Below are positions 12,721 through 24,900 of a stretch of 64,000 nt of DNA, piece after piece (within the stretch, counting starts at the first letter, position 1; the number at the start of each line of letters is the position of its first letter). The notes below the pieces were generated by a model that made no database searches, had not been told where the DNA came from, and saw only the letters and a program-made list of their open reading frames with translations. The position numbers and the translations under genes were made by a program. The DNA is from Quillaja saponaria (Eukaryota; Streptophyta; Magnoliopsida; Fabales; Quillajaceae): positions 9,672,001 through 9,736,000 of the forward strand of contig CM055607.1 in assembly GCA_029379385.1 (NCBI GenBank). The letters run 5' to 3'.

Positions 12721-13151
12721 TAAGTAAGACCAAGATGCTTTCCAAAGTTACATCTTTATTTGCTAAGATTTGCTTTGTAATATATTAATAGACTAATCTT
12801 ATTTATTAAAGGAGGAATTAAGGGAGAGAAGTTAGTAGCAAGGGTTGCCTAACATTAGTAGTTAAAATCTTGTTTTATTAAAGAAATATAATTATGAAAG
12901 TACATTGGAAACTTCCTTTGTTCCTCCCTATGTATGGCCATTTTGCCTTTCATTAATAAGTTCAAATCTTGTTTTATTAAAGAAATATAATAGTGAAATT
13001 ACATTGGAAACTTCCTTTGTCCCTCTCTGTATTGCCATTTTGCCGTTAGCTACAACATTCTTATATATGGACAAATTTGGTTTGGCAAAACCGAGGGAGG
13101 TAAGAGATGAACAAATTAAGACAAAACCTTTCCTTAATTAAGATTGATGTG

Positions 13152-13159
13152 TATAAAAG
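13152..13159 (+). promoter_or_regulatory. TATA box of CASP-like copy 1
   Basis: TATAAAAG lies about 90 bases before the start codon. The same motif in the same context precedes the second copy, so this is a plausible conserved core promoter. Confidence 0.55.
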
Positions 13160-13240
13160 AAGTTAATTCCTTCATTAATTCAGTACAGAAATCAAGGGGA
13201 TAATTCGTAGGAAAAAGCAGAGAGTACTTAGTTCTTCACA

Positions 13241-14259
13241 ATGGCCAAACCTATAGCAAACTCAATGCTTGTGCTCAGGATTTTCACTCTTGCTGCTTCA
13301 GCTGCTTCTATAGGGTTAATAGTTACAAACAATATTACCTTTTCTGTAGATAATTCAAAGAGGTTTTTCAAGGATGTTATTGCATATAGGTAAACAACTT
13401 GGCACATCGTATAGAATTGTATAGTATATGATTATAAAATGTATTAGGCCGTATAATTATTCTGTTGTTAGAATATCTTTTATCATTCCCCTCCTCACTT
13501 TAAAACGTCAAGTATAATGTAAAAAAGAGTAAATAGTATAAGTTTATACTATCATGTTGCTGCTAAATATTGTATAAAAGTCAATTACATAATCTTATAG
13601 TTTCCTATTATTCTTGTACGATGAGCTAAACGAGCCCCTAATATTTTAATCAATAATTAAGTATAACTATAAATGTCCTTCTCCTATATTAATGATGATT
13701 AATCACATTTGCAAGAATATTGTTAATGCATCCAGGTTTGTTCTTGCTGTTGCTGCAATTACAGCAGCTTATATACTAATCCAGTTACCATTTGCCATAT
13801 ATTATGCTGTGAAAGAGAAAAGAATGATCCGCGGTGGATATTTGCGGGAATTCGATTTTTATGGAGACAAGGTTCTTAGTTATATTTATTAGTTATTCAT
13901 ATTTACATATATAAAATGGTGGTGTAAAACTAAATTATTCATGGAAAGTGTATTAAATATTAACTTTTATAAATTAGTTTTTAAGTTGTACCAAAATTTT
14001 GAATTGATTTCAGGTAATTAGCTTGTTGTTAGCATCGGGTGTTGCTGCTGGTTTTGCTGTTTCTATTGAGTTAAAGAGATTCTTCGATGAATTATTTGAT
14101 CAATTTCAAGTTCCAAAAGACGACGTCACAAGATCCACCAATGACAATTTTTTCGATAGGGGATATATTGCTACTGGTGTTTTGACTGTGGGATTGATTT
14201 GCATGGTTGTGTGCTCAGTTCTATCTTCTGTCAATCGAAACAAAGGTTTCTTTGGGTGA
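13241..14259 (+). CDS. CASP-like four-transmembrane protein (probably CASPL4-type), tandem copy 1
   Basis: Three exons (13241-13389, 13736-13871, 14014-14259) give a 176-residue protein with intact GT-AG junctions and phases. Four hydrophobic spans are visible at about residues 8-28, 51-73, 96-115 and 148-168. The N-terminus is short and cytosolic, and the loop between spans 3 and 4 is charged. This is the topology of the CASP/MARVEL-related family (DUF588), and the FDFYGDKVIS segment resembles CASPL4 members. Founding members scaffold the Casparian strip at the plasma membrane; the roles of most CASPL proteins are poorly known. Intron 1 is about 240 bp longer than in copy 2 because of a MITE-like insert. 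The subfamily call is from memory of the family, not a search. Confidence 0.82.
13398..13640. mobile_element. MITE-like insertion in intron 1 of CASP-like copy 1
   Basis: Intron 1 is 346 bp here but 109 bp in copy 2. The extra block begins with GGCACATCGTATAGAAT and ends with TTCTTGTACGATGAGCT followed by AAACGAGCCCC. The reverse complement of the right end (GCTCATCGTACAAGAAT) resembles the left end, so the block has inverted termini. The left terminus lacks the GGGGCTCG start seen in the right-end complement, so it may be truncated. No clear target duplication was found. Confidence 0.45.
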
Positions 14260-14588
14260 AACTTACATACAATAAATTGAACATTTTGCAGCAACAAGAA
14301 AGAGTACTGACCCATCAAACTTACTGTACTTCTGTTGAAAAAACCATATTGTAATTGTTTATTTACTTGTAAAATAAAGAGTGATCTGTCAATATTTCTC
14401 TGAACAAACTGTCTTTAGTAATGTTTTTTGTTATCTGGATACAATGCCGCCACCCTCAGTTTCTTGGTAAACACCAATCAGTGGATGCAATGCCCACCCA
14501 CCCTCCCCACCTTAAGGACTTTAAAACATAGTCCTTTCCATTCTCCTTATCACATTTGTGCAATGTTCAGCTAAATTAGAAAGAAAGT

Positions 14589-15425
14589 ATGGGAGAAAAT
14601 CAAACCCCTCTAGTAATACTGAATTCAGGTTAAAAGATGCCAATGATAGGCATGGGTACTGCGACAGTTCCTCTTCTATCACATGATGAACTTACATCCA
14701 TCCTCATAGATGCCATTAAAATTGGCTACCGCCATTTCGACACTGCTGCTGCCTATGGAACCGAAGAACCTGTAGGCCAAACTGTGCAAGAAGCTTTACA
14801 ACAAGGGTTTATAAAGAGTAGGGAAGAAACCTTTGTTATTCAAAGTTGTGGAATAATAATGCTCACCATGATCTTGTTCTTGCAGCTCTCAGGAACACAC
14901 TGCAGTAAACTATTATACTTTTGTCAAATAAATACATGAATTCAGATTTCATTTCTCCCTTGTATTCATATTTAGTTTTCTTTTCTCAATTGTCAAGGAA
15001 GCTGGGTTTGGAGTATGTGGATCTCTATCTGATTCATTGGCCGGTGAGGTTGAAGCAAGAAGTCGAAGGCTTCAAATTTCCAAAGGAAGATATTCTCCCC
15101 TTTGACATAAAAAGCACATGGGAAGCTATGGAGAAGTGTCACAGTTTAGGGTTAGCCAAATCTATTGGTGTCAGCAATTTTGGTACCAAAAAACTGTCCC
15201 AACAACTGGAAAATGCCACTATCCCTCCTGCGGTCAGTCAGGTAAAGGAAATATAACCTGCTGATATTCTTTGAATTATAGTCTGAATATAATGATCATG
15301 GTGAGAACACTAACATTTCAGGTAGAAATGAATCGGTCATGGCAGCAGACAAAACTGAGAGAATTCTGTAAACAGAAAGGAATTCATGTGAGTGCATGGT
15401 CACCACTAGCTAGGAGCTTACAAAG
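14589..15425 (+). pseudogene. Aldo-keto reductase pseudogene, unit 1 (3' truncated)
   Basis: This resembles a plant AKR4-type reductase (chalcone/codeinone/galacturonate reductase group). Recognisable exons are 14589-14904, 14998-15241 and part of exon 3 from 15322. The catalytic Asp and Tyr are in [13 protein letters not shown] and the His is in LIHWPV. Several lesions break it. Codon 15 is a TAA stop (14631-14633), where unit 2 has CAA. One base is lost near 14838, destroying the catalytic-Lys segment that reads VTSKLWN in unit 2. Exon 3 ends abruptly at about 15425 and runs straight into sequence from the neighbouring minus-strand gene copy. Exon 4 is absent. Confidence 0.85.
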
Positions 15426-15435
15426 TAATTTCCAA

Positions 15436-18120
15436 AGAATAACTTTTTTTTAGGCTAGAAACATCCAATTTGATCTAGTAATCTATAACTTGGTAAAAAG
15501 TTACGAAATTATGATAGCACCTGTTTTGCTGCAAGCAATGCTGCCCTTGACTCTAGATTGATAACAGCCAATTGTCCACCCTGACAACCAAGAAGAATTG
15601 AATGCATGTTAATGATACTCTTGACAACACATTTTCCAACTTACTACAGTAACCCAGCCAAGATAGCCACGTGGTCCACGTCTCATATTTTCATTGTGAT
15701 AAAATATAAGATAGTCCAATTTGAGTTTACTATAAGTCACTTCTAGAGACTCTTCAGCAAAGAATTTGGATGAAAAGTGGCACACTAATGTACTTTACAA
15801 GGTCCTTGCATTCTCAACTGTACTCAATTCACCAGAGTCTCAATCGCAATTTCACAACTACCTAGGAGCAGTCTGATAAATTTGTTCATATCTTAAGCTA
15901 ATATCAGATATTTTAAGTCTCAAATATGATAGGTGGAGTGCAATTTATCACCTTATCAACTGAAATTCGAACGTACCTAAAAAGTTACTAAATATTGAGA
16001 ACACTATCGAAGTCCAAATGAATAAGTTGTGTAGTGCTAATCCTAGATGGAGGTCTGCATTGAGATATTATCAATTGACAACTATTGTACTTCAGTCAAA
16101 TTTGAGTCTCTCACTCTCGGACATGAACCAGGCTGTTGATACTTCTTTTGCACAAGAGAATAGTTTTAAAGGATAAGGTTTCCTCCTAAAGCAACCAAAT
16201 ATGAAACAACTACTAATACAAGGAAGTTTTCTAATGAAAAGATATGGAAAATAAGAAAAAAGCAACTGCATTTTCAAGTACTGAAGCAGTGACCCTATTC
16301 CAGCATTCAATTCGGACAAAGGACAATAATACTAGTAATGTAACTCGAAACTAGAAATTTAAGAAAATATATGGCGTCTTATCTACAGTATCAAGAAAAT
16401 CCTGAAACTACACGACTGCCATTGACTCCTAAAAGAACTTCCAGTAGTCAGCATTATGACCATAAAGGAAGTATGATATACTGATAATTCTTGGACAAGG
16501 TCTCAGAATTTGCAACAAAGTGATATTTGTTCCTCTAATCAATAATCAACGCACAGTGTCCATCCAACATTAAACCCTGAATCTAATATCATGGTTTCAT
16601 GTTGCTTCCAATGTAGTTTTGGTATTAGGTATTTGTAGAAATGGATTTGGAAGAAAAGAGGATAGAAGTTCTGGAGAAGTAAAGTAAAAGGTGAAGCAAG
16701 AGGTAGGGGTTGTTCCTGCTTCTTTGTTTCAGCGTGTCTTTGGTTTCTGCTCATACGGCATTCTTATCTTTTAAAAATACGGACGTAGCCACACCAAAGA
16801 GATCAATTTAGATCCCAGAAAGATAAAACCCCAAAAAAGAGTAGATGTTTTTTTTACCACTATAAGCTTTTACCCATCTGATCAACACATCTCAAAAGAC
16901 AAATAAAACAACAGATATTGGTTTAATCATAACCATATTAGTTAAAGTCAGACATCAAGTTCTTTAACACAGAAAGTACGCACATACCTTCTTTATAAGC
17001 TCCTTCTTAATCTGATAGTTAGCAGCTACTGTGAACACCCTCCCAGATAATTTCCTTGCAAACTACTACAAGGAAAAATCTAGTCATGAAACACAGCAAA
17101 ATACCTAAAGGTTTTCCTTTGAAGGTAACTGAAATAAATATTTGATACAAAAATATTATTTAATCCTCTTACCAGTTGAAAGATCTTTGCCGATGTAACC
17201 ATGCCACCACGCTTTATGAAGATGGAAAAAGGAAGCAGCAATAGCTTGCACTTTCCCTTGATTGAGTCCAAGTTCTAATGTTGATGACTTGGATAAATCC
17301 CACAAGCCTGGAATCGTTCCTGATTCTTCACTACAAGAGAAGTTTCAAATCATAACTGTAAGTTTAAAAACCTATTCAACTGTTTCTCAGAAATGATTAT
17401 CCTCTCAGATATCAAATAGTCAAATGAAAAGGCAGTTGATTGATTAATACTGTCAGCCTGTTGCTAGCTTATTATGACCTCAGCAGGCCGCACAAGTACA
17501 TCACACAATCCTCTAGCTGAAATTTCATGTGAAAAATTTTCTTCGATCTCGTTCCATGTAGGACTTACAATTCCTAGACATTATAAGTTGAGTTCATTTC
17601 CACTTCCGCAATAAATATGAATAGAGCTTGTTTCCCAGAGAGAAAAAGTACCTTGCATACTCCTGCAATAGATAGAGAAAGATTTCTATTTCAAGGCACA
17701 GTTCGATCAAGCAAGGAATATTCAACTTGTTTCTAACTTCAAGCAACACATGCATTTCTATAAGACAGCCTCCAACCCCTATGAAAAGTACATCAAATAG
17801 ATCAATCAATCAAAGTGAATTAAGCACCATTGACAACATAAAAAAGTGTAACCTGAACACAACCAGAAGATATATGATAATAAAACTTTAACAGGAAACT
17901 TAAATAATTATAGCAGGTATTGGTCAATGTGGAGCGGGCATCAGCTGCAAGGAATAAGAATCGTGACTCAAGACCTGCTATAAAATCTTCTCGTTCTTCA
18001 TGGTCTTCTTTAATCATGGCATAGTCCACCTCAGATTTGTCGTAAATGACTTTAGCAAAGGACTGAAGTAACTTAATATGGACAGTGAAATTAATCACAC
18101 CATTCAATAACTTCAATGCA
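15436..18120 (-). pseudogene. Truncated copy of the probable plastid gene at 21977-27454 (exons 4-9 only)
   Basis: This segment aligns over its length with about 23446-26580 and carries remnants of exons 9 (15521-15580), 8 (16988-17062), 7 and 6 (17170-17335, with the intron between them collapsed), 5 (about 17650-17783) and 4 (about 17935-18080). The 5' exons 1-3 and 3' exons 10-12 are missing. Frames are disrupted. For example, the exon 4 copy is frameshifted in the segment before the VDYAMIKED part. It begins at the aldo-keto reductase breakpoint and ends where the ~60-bp repeats of unit 2 start. It cannot encode the full protein. Confidence 0.82.
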
Positions 18121-18300
18121 TGTACAAACTATCCTCACATGCAACTATCCTTATAACAAAGTATCATTTTCTCCAGTTAACATGTAAATCGTTAATAGGA
18201 TAGACAATTGTTGTACAAACTATCCTTACATGCAACTATCCTTATATAACATGTAAGGCGTTAATATCATAAGCGATTTTCTTACAAACTAAAAACTAAG
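18121..18300. repeat. ~60-bp repeat units at the start of duplication unit 2
   Basis: CATGTAAATCGTTAATAGGA and TACAAACTATCCTTACATG occur here in the same arrangement as in the block ending at 12720. They are followed by the same run GATGCTTTCCAAAGTTACAT seen near 12734. The junction with the truncated gene copy at about 18120 is the boundary between the two tandem units. Confidence 0.65.
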
Positions 18301-18970
18301 ATGCTTTCCAAAGTTACATCTTTATTTGCTAAGATCTTCAATTGTGCTTTGTAATATATTAGGAATTTTCTATTTTATGTCTACTGGGCATATGGTAAGT
18401 AGTATTTAAGAAGCATTTAATATCTTTATTTTTCTCAATTTTTATAGGAATGCTGTTCCTATTTATTAGTTTTGGAGTCTCTATTTTTTACTAGGACACT
18501 AATACCCTAAACTAAATTCAGTATTTTATTTAAGTAATTATTTTTAATATAATTTTAAATAAATTAAATTTATTATTTTCTTTTAATATATTTTTTTAAT
18601 TTTTAAAACCAAATGAAATTATTGAAAATATAATACAAATCTCATTTTCTTGTCCTACGTCAAAATAAGAGCTAATAAATAATTAGTAGCAAGGATTGCC
18701 TAACATTAATAAGTTAAAATCTTGTTTTATTAAAGAAATAGAATTATGAAAGTACATTGGAAACTTTTTTTTGTCCCTCCCCATGTATGGCCATTTTGCC
18801 GTTAGCTACAACATTCAGTGAATTGGATTCATACATTAATTAGCCGAAGAATTGGACCTTGTATAAACCTACCTTCTATGCACAAAGTTGGTTTGACAAA
18901 ACCAAGGGAGCTAGGTAAGAGATGAACAAATTAAGACAAAGCCTTTCCTTAATTAAGATTAATGTACATG
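18301..18970. other. Upstream region of CASP-like copy 2
   Basis: Homologous to 12720-13150 but with an extra AT-rich stretch (about 18370-18690) not present in unit 1. No coding gene was recognised. Confidence 0.45.
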
Positions 18971-18978
18971 TATAAAAG
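18971..18978 (+). promoter_or_regulatory. TATA box of CASP-like copy 2
   Basis: TATAAAAG sits about 92 bases before the start codon, in the same context as in copy 1. The core promoter therefore came along with the duplication. Confidence 0.55.
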
Positions 18979-19062
18979 AACAAGTTAATTCCTTCATTAA
19001 TTCAGTATAGAAATTAAGGGGATAATTAGTTAGAGAGGCAGAGAGTACTTGAGTTCTTCACA

Positions 19063-19825
19063 ATGGCCAAACCTATAGCTAACTCAATGCTTGTGCTCAG
19101 GATTTTGACTCTTGCTGCTTCAGCAGCTTCTATAGGGTTAATGGCTACCAACAATGTTACCTTTTCTGAAGATAATTCAAAGACATCTTTCAAGGTTGTT
19201 ATTGCATACAGGTAAACAATTAGTGTTTTATTTACTTATTAAGTGTAACTATAAATATCCTTCTTATCTATTAATGATCATGATTAATTACATTTGCAAG
19301 AATATTGTTAATGCATCCAGGTTTGTTCTTGCTGTTGCTTCAATTACAGCAGCCTATATACTAATCCAGTTACCATTTGCCATATATTATGCTGTGAAAG
19401 AGAAAAGAATGATCCCCGGTGGATATTTGCTGGAATTCGATTTTTATGGAGATAAGGTTCTTAGTTACATTTATTATTTATATATACAAAATGATGGTGT
19501 AAAATTAAGTATCAAATATTAATTTTTATAAATTATTTTTTACGTTAAACCAAAAATTTTGAATTAATTTCAGGTAATCAGCTTGTTGTTAGCTTCGGGT
19601 GTTACTGCTGGTTTTGCGGTTTCTTTTGAGTTCAAGAGAGTCTTCAATAAAATTTTTGATCAATTGGGAGTTCCAAAAGACGACGACACAAGAACCACCA
19701 ATGACAAATTTTTCGATAGGGGATATATTGCTACTGGTGTTTTGACTGTGGGATTGATTTGCATGGTTGTGTGCTCGGTGCTATCTTCTGTCAATCGAAA
19801 CAAAAATAGAGGTTTCTTTGGGTGA
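19063..19825 (+). CDS. CASP-like four-transmembrane protein, tandem copy 2
   Basis: Exons 19063-19211, 19321-19456 and 19574-19825 splice with the same phases as copy 1 and encode 178 residues. The four membrane spans are nearly identical. Differences gather in the predicted extracellular loop between spans 3 and 4 (about residues 116-145) and in the C-terminal tail, which has two extra residues (KNRGFFG against KGFFG). Both copies keep an open frame while neighbouring duplicated genes decayed, so both may be functional. Function is inferred only from family membership: plasma-membrane scaffold or barrier-type protein of unknown specificity. Confidence 0.82.
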
Positions 19826-20198
19826 AACTAACACACAATTAATTGAACATTTTGCACCAACAATAAAAAAGTGACCCATCAAACTTACTTTGATGTTGAT
19901 TTGTTTGTTTATTTTTATTTACTTGTAAAATAAAGAGTGATCTCTTAATATTTCTTTCAACAAATTTGAAATTTATAAGTAATGCAATTTCGAGAATTGT
20001 CTTTAGTAAATTTCCGGTTTCATAATGTTTCTAATATGTGGATACAATGCTGCCACACTCAGTTACTAAAGTTTCTTAGTAAACCCCAACCTGTGGATGC
20101 AATGCTGCCACCCTCCCCACCTTAAGGACTGTAAAACATGGTTCTTTCCATTCTCCTTATCACATTTGTGCAATGTTCAGCTAAATTAGAAAGAAAAT

Positions 20199-21509
20199 AT
20201 GGGAGAAAATCAAACCCCTCTAGTAATACTGAATTCAGGCCAAAAGATGCCAATGATAGGCATGGGTACTGCAACAGTTCCTCTTCCATCGCATGATGAA
20301 CTTACATCCATCCTCATAGGATGCCATTAAAATCGGCTACCGCCATTTCGACACTGCTGCTGCCTATGGGAACCGAAGAACCTGTAGGCAGAGCTGTGCA
20401 AGAAGCTTTACAACAAGGGTTTATAAAGAGTAGGGAAGAAATCTTTGTTACTTCAAAGCTTTGGAATAATAATGCTCACCATGATCTTGTTCTTCCAGCT
20501 CTCAGGAAAACACTGCAGTAAACTATTATACTTTTGTCAAATAAATACATGAAATTCAGATTTCATTTCTTCCTTGTATTCATATTTAGTTTTCTTTTCT
20601 TAATTGTCAAGGAAGCTGGGTTTGGAGTATGTGGATCTTTATCTGATTCATTGGCCGGTGAGGTTGAAGCAAGAAGTCGAAGGCTTCAATTTTTCAAAGG
20701 AAGATATTCTCCCCTTTGACATAAAAAGCACATGGGAAGCTATGGAGAAGTGTCACAGTTTAGGGTTAGCCAAATCTATTGGTGTCAGCAATTTTGGTAC
20801 CAAAAAACTGTCCCAATTATTGGAAAATGCTACTATCCCTCCTGCAGTCAATCAGGTATGAGAAATAATAACCTGCTGATATTCTTTGAATTACAGTCTG
20901 AGTATAATGATGATGGGGACAACACTAACATTTCAGGTAGAAATGAATCCATCATGGCAGCAGACAAAACTCACAGAATTCTGTAAACAGAAAGGAATTC
21001 ATGTGAGTGCATGGTCACCACTAGGAGCTTACAAAGTTTTTTGGGGTTCAACTGCAATAATGTAGAATCCTGTTCTTGAGGAAATAGCAATAGCGAGAAA
21101 GAAGAGCGTAGCTCAGGTAGAAATAATAACACTGAAATTGAAATTATTATGTAGTAAATTATCTTTGATTCTATTGCCACAAAAGAGGTCCATCTTACAA
21201 GTAATTGTTAGGACAGTGCAAGCACCTAATTCAAACATTCTGCAGTAGCTAGTAGTTTTTAACACCATAATAATTATCATGCAGATTGCTCTAAGATGGA
21301 TACATGAGCAAGAAGCAAGTGCCATTGTTAAAAGCTTCAACGAGGAGCGAATGAAACAAAACCTTGAGATATTTGATTGGGAACTGACCCGAGTTGAGTT
21401 GGAGAAGATCAGCCTGATACCACAGCGCAGATTGTGTAAAGCAGAAATGTATGTATCAGAAAATGGGCCTTACAAGTCATTGGAAGAACTTTGGGACGGT
21501 GACCCCTGA
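20199..21509 (+). pseudogene. Aldo-keto reductase pseudogene, unit 2 (full length, broken)
   Basis: All four exons are recognisable: 20199-20517, 20612-20855, 20937-21116 and 21285-21509. They cover an AKR4-type barrel including VTSKLWN (catalytic Lys), LIHWPV (catalytic His), [10 protein letters not shown] and a normal C-terminus. The gene cannot make the protein. An extra G at 20319-20320 and another in GGG at 20368-20370 shift the frame by two without restoration, and TAG at 21063-21065 replaces a codon just before NPVLEEIA. Splice sites look normal. It ends about 470 bp from the end of the convergent minus-strand gene. The lesions differ from those in the unit 1 copy. Confidence 0.85.
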
Positions 21510-21976
21510 AACATTCTCCACCTTAAACAATATGTCACTCAGATACACAATAATTACTTTTATTTCAATAACAATTTGACATAGGCATATTTTTGTTCCT
21601 CCTGCCATTCATATATAAATCAAATTCACGTTACAAGAATATATAAGAAGCAAGCAATTAGTCATAATCTGCATTAGGATTAAGAATCAAAACAACAATT
21701 GAGTAAAGAGGATATGATAACTAGATTTCCAACATCTTTCACCATTTTTCTCCCCCTGTTCCTTTTGCCCAACCAAAAGGACTAAGCTGGTTAGATATTA
21801 AACGATACATACACTGATACACCATGTATCTTTTTATGGACAATTTCTATGAAGCAAGGCCCGTCACACGTTACATTTTTCATTAGCCATGGTATACCTT
21901 CAATGCCCATAAGGCACAGGCTCCAACTGAAGCTCTAACCATAAAACGTAGAAATTGCAACCTCCAAAGGTGCTCT

Positions 21977-24900
21977 TCAATCATCATCAGACGGTAGCCT
22001 GTATGTGCGGGTGACTCGTATCTGAAGCAATAAAATTAAAGTGGGAATTAGAAAACTATAGATATAGATCTACAGTTTACAACAATCAATAAATTCTTTG
22101 ACATTCGTCAGACTATGAATTGAAAAAAGCTAGTGAGACTCAGTACTATTGAATAACAGATATTGCACTGCACATAACACAAAAATTTCTCACTTAATTA
22201 ACAGATATATATAAAATGCCATTATTATCATATTAAGCCATTTCCAGTAGTAAAAATAAATATGAGCAGAGATCGGATTTAATGAATAAATCAGCAAATA
22301 ACAACAATATTAAGCTAATCACATCAGCATGGGCCAACTGGTTAAGACCAGGATCAAGCAAATGGACAAGCCTAAAAAGACAGGGAAGAATTAGAACAGA
22401 AAATTACCTGTGCAAAAGCATAAATTGCTCGCAAGATTCTAGCATAATCAGTTCCAAGCATTTGAATGACAAGATCTGCTAAAAATGTTCCCCAAAGCCT
22501 GCTTACCATACCAATAGAAATTAAATGATCAGAAATAATAACTGTAATATTTCAAGAAACCAGAAAGCAAAATGCCAAAATTTAAGAGAAAAGAGAGGCA
22601 AAGGAAAGATTGTATCCTCTGTGGACCCATGGTTGATAAAAGCAGAAGGCCAAAAAGTGAAGAAACATAGATATGTTTCAATAAAATTGGAAAACTGCAC
22701 ATTTTAGCAAATATCAATATGATACATAAGGGAAACAAAACGACATGTTGAATGAGGGGAGAAAATAATAAATCTTATTTGGCCCTTTACGATGAAAAGG
22801 CAATTACTGATAACCATGATAAATAGCACCTTTTACCTTGTTTTTCATACTTAAAGGATTAAAAAAGATAGCTAAGGATGACCTTCTTTATCTCTCTTTT
22901 CTTTTTTTTCTAAGAAAAAAAAGAAAAACTTTTTTCCTGGTTGTTCTACAGCTCCAGTGATGCAGTTGTTTTCGCCATATATTTTGTAGCAGGACAGGAT
23001 TTGCCCAGATTTTCAGCAATATGAATCATGAACCATGCTTCTTCTAATGCAGCAGTTACGAAGTCATATATTATACTAACATACATATGAAAGTCATAAA
23101 AAGAAAAGGTAACTTAGTAAAATAAAAATATAAAGCTGAAAAGAAGTCGAGAAGAGTCAATACATTGGTCCAAGTAACGTCATCATGCTTCTAAAACCCA
23201 GATATCTTGATGCAGCACCAACAAAACCCTGTAGATCCAAACTTCATAGTTTGAGAAACAAATAAAACATGATATCAACGCAGCTAACAGTGAAACGATA
23301 TTGTTATTCTCCTATAGTCTTAATATGCACAGGAAAGATATAAAACTAGAAGTGCAAATCATAGTGTTTTTCTCCTAGTATTTATATGCATAGGAAAGAG
23401 ATAAATACCATGATATATAATACTAACTGCATGAGCAGACACAATAAAGAATAACTTTTTTTTGGCAAGAAACATCCAATTTGATCTTGTAATCTATAAC
23501 TTTTATATTGAAACCAAAAAATAAAAACAGCATTAACATATGAAAGTTAATTTCCAAAGAACTATCACACTGTGTGCAATATCACCCAAACAGTTTCGTA
23601 CAGAATATATGATCAATGAACATTTTCTGAAACCTTTTCTCCCGAATGATGCTTGCATTACTTATGAAAATTGCACGACAGTAAAAAGTTACAAAATTAT
23701 GATAGCACCTGTTTTGCTGCAAGCAATGCTGCCCTGGACTCTAGATTGATAACAGCCAATTGTCCACCCTGACAACCAAGAAGAATTGAATGCATGTCAA
23801 GGGTACTCTTGCCAACACATTTTCCAACTTACTACACCACAGCCAAGATAACCACATCTCATATTTTCAATGTGATAACTTGCAAGATAGTCCAACTCGA
23901 GTTTACTATAAGTCACTTCTAGAGACTCTTAGCAAAGAACCTGAATGAAAAGTAGCACAATAATGTACTTTACAAAGTCCTTACATTCTCAACTGTAGTC
24001 AATTCACCAGAGTCTCAATCACAAGTTCACAACTACCTAGGAGCAGTTTGATCACTGATGAAATTTGTTCATATCATAAGCTAATAACAGATATTGCAAG
24101 CCAAAAATATGATGGATAGAGTGCAATTTATCACCCTTATCAACTGATCGAACTTATCTAAAATTTACTAAATATTGAGAAAACTATCAAAGTCTAAATG
24201 AGTAAGTTTTATAGTGCTAATCCTAGATGGAAGTCTGTATTGGGCTATTATCAATTGACAACTATTGTACTTCAGTCAAATTTGAGTCTCTGTCTCTGTC
24301 TCTGGAACATGAACCAGGCTGTTGATAGTTCTTTTATACAAGAGAATAGTTTAGAGGATGAGGTTTCCTCCTAAAGCAACCAATAATGAAATAACTACTA
24401 ATACAAGGAAGCTTTCTAATGAAAAGATATGGAAAGAAAAAAAAAAACAAAGCAGCTGCATTCTCAAGCACTCAAGCAGTGACCCTATTCCAGCATTCAA
24501 GTCGGACAAAAGACAATAATACTAGGCCTATAACTCGGAAACTAGAAATTAAGAAGATATATGACGTCTTATTTACAGGATCAAGAAAATCCTGAAACTA
24601 CAAGAGTGTCATTGACTCCTAAAAGAACTTACCAGTCAGCATTATGACCATAAATGAAGTATTTCTGATAATTCTTGGACAAGGTCTCAAAATTTGCAGC
24701 AAAGTGATACTTATTTGTTCCTCTAATCAATAATCAATGCACAGTGTTCATCCAACCTTAATCTCTGAATCTAATATCATGGTTTTCAAGCTGCTTCCAA
24801 TGTAGTTTTGGTATTAGGTCTCTGCAGAAATGGATTTGGAAGAAATGAGGATAGCAGTTCTAGAAGTAATAAAGTAAGGTAGAAGGTGAAGCAAGAGGTA

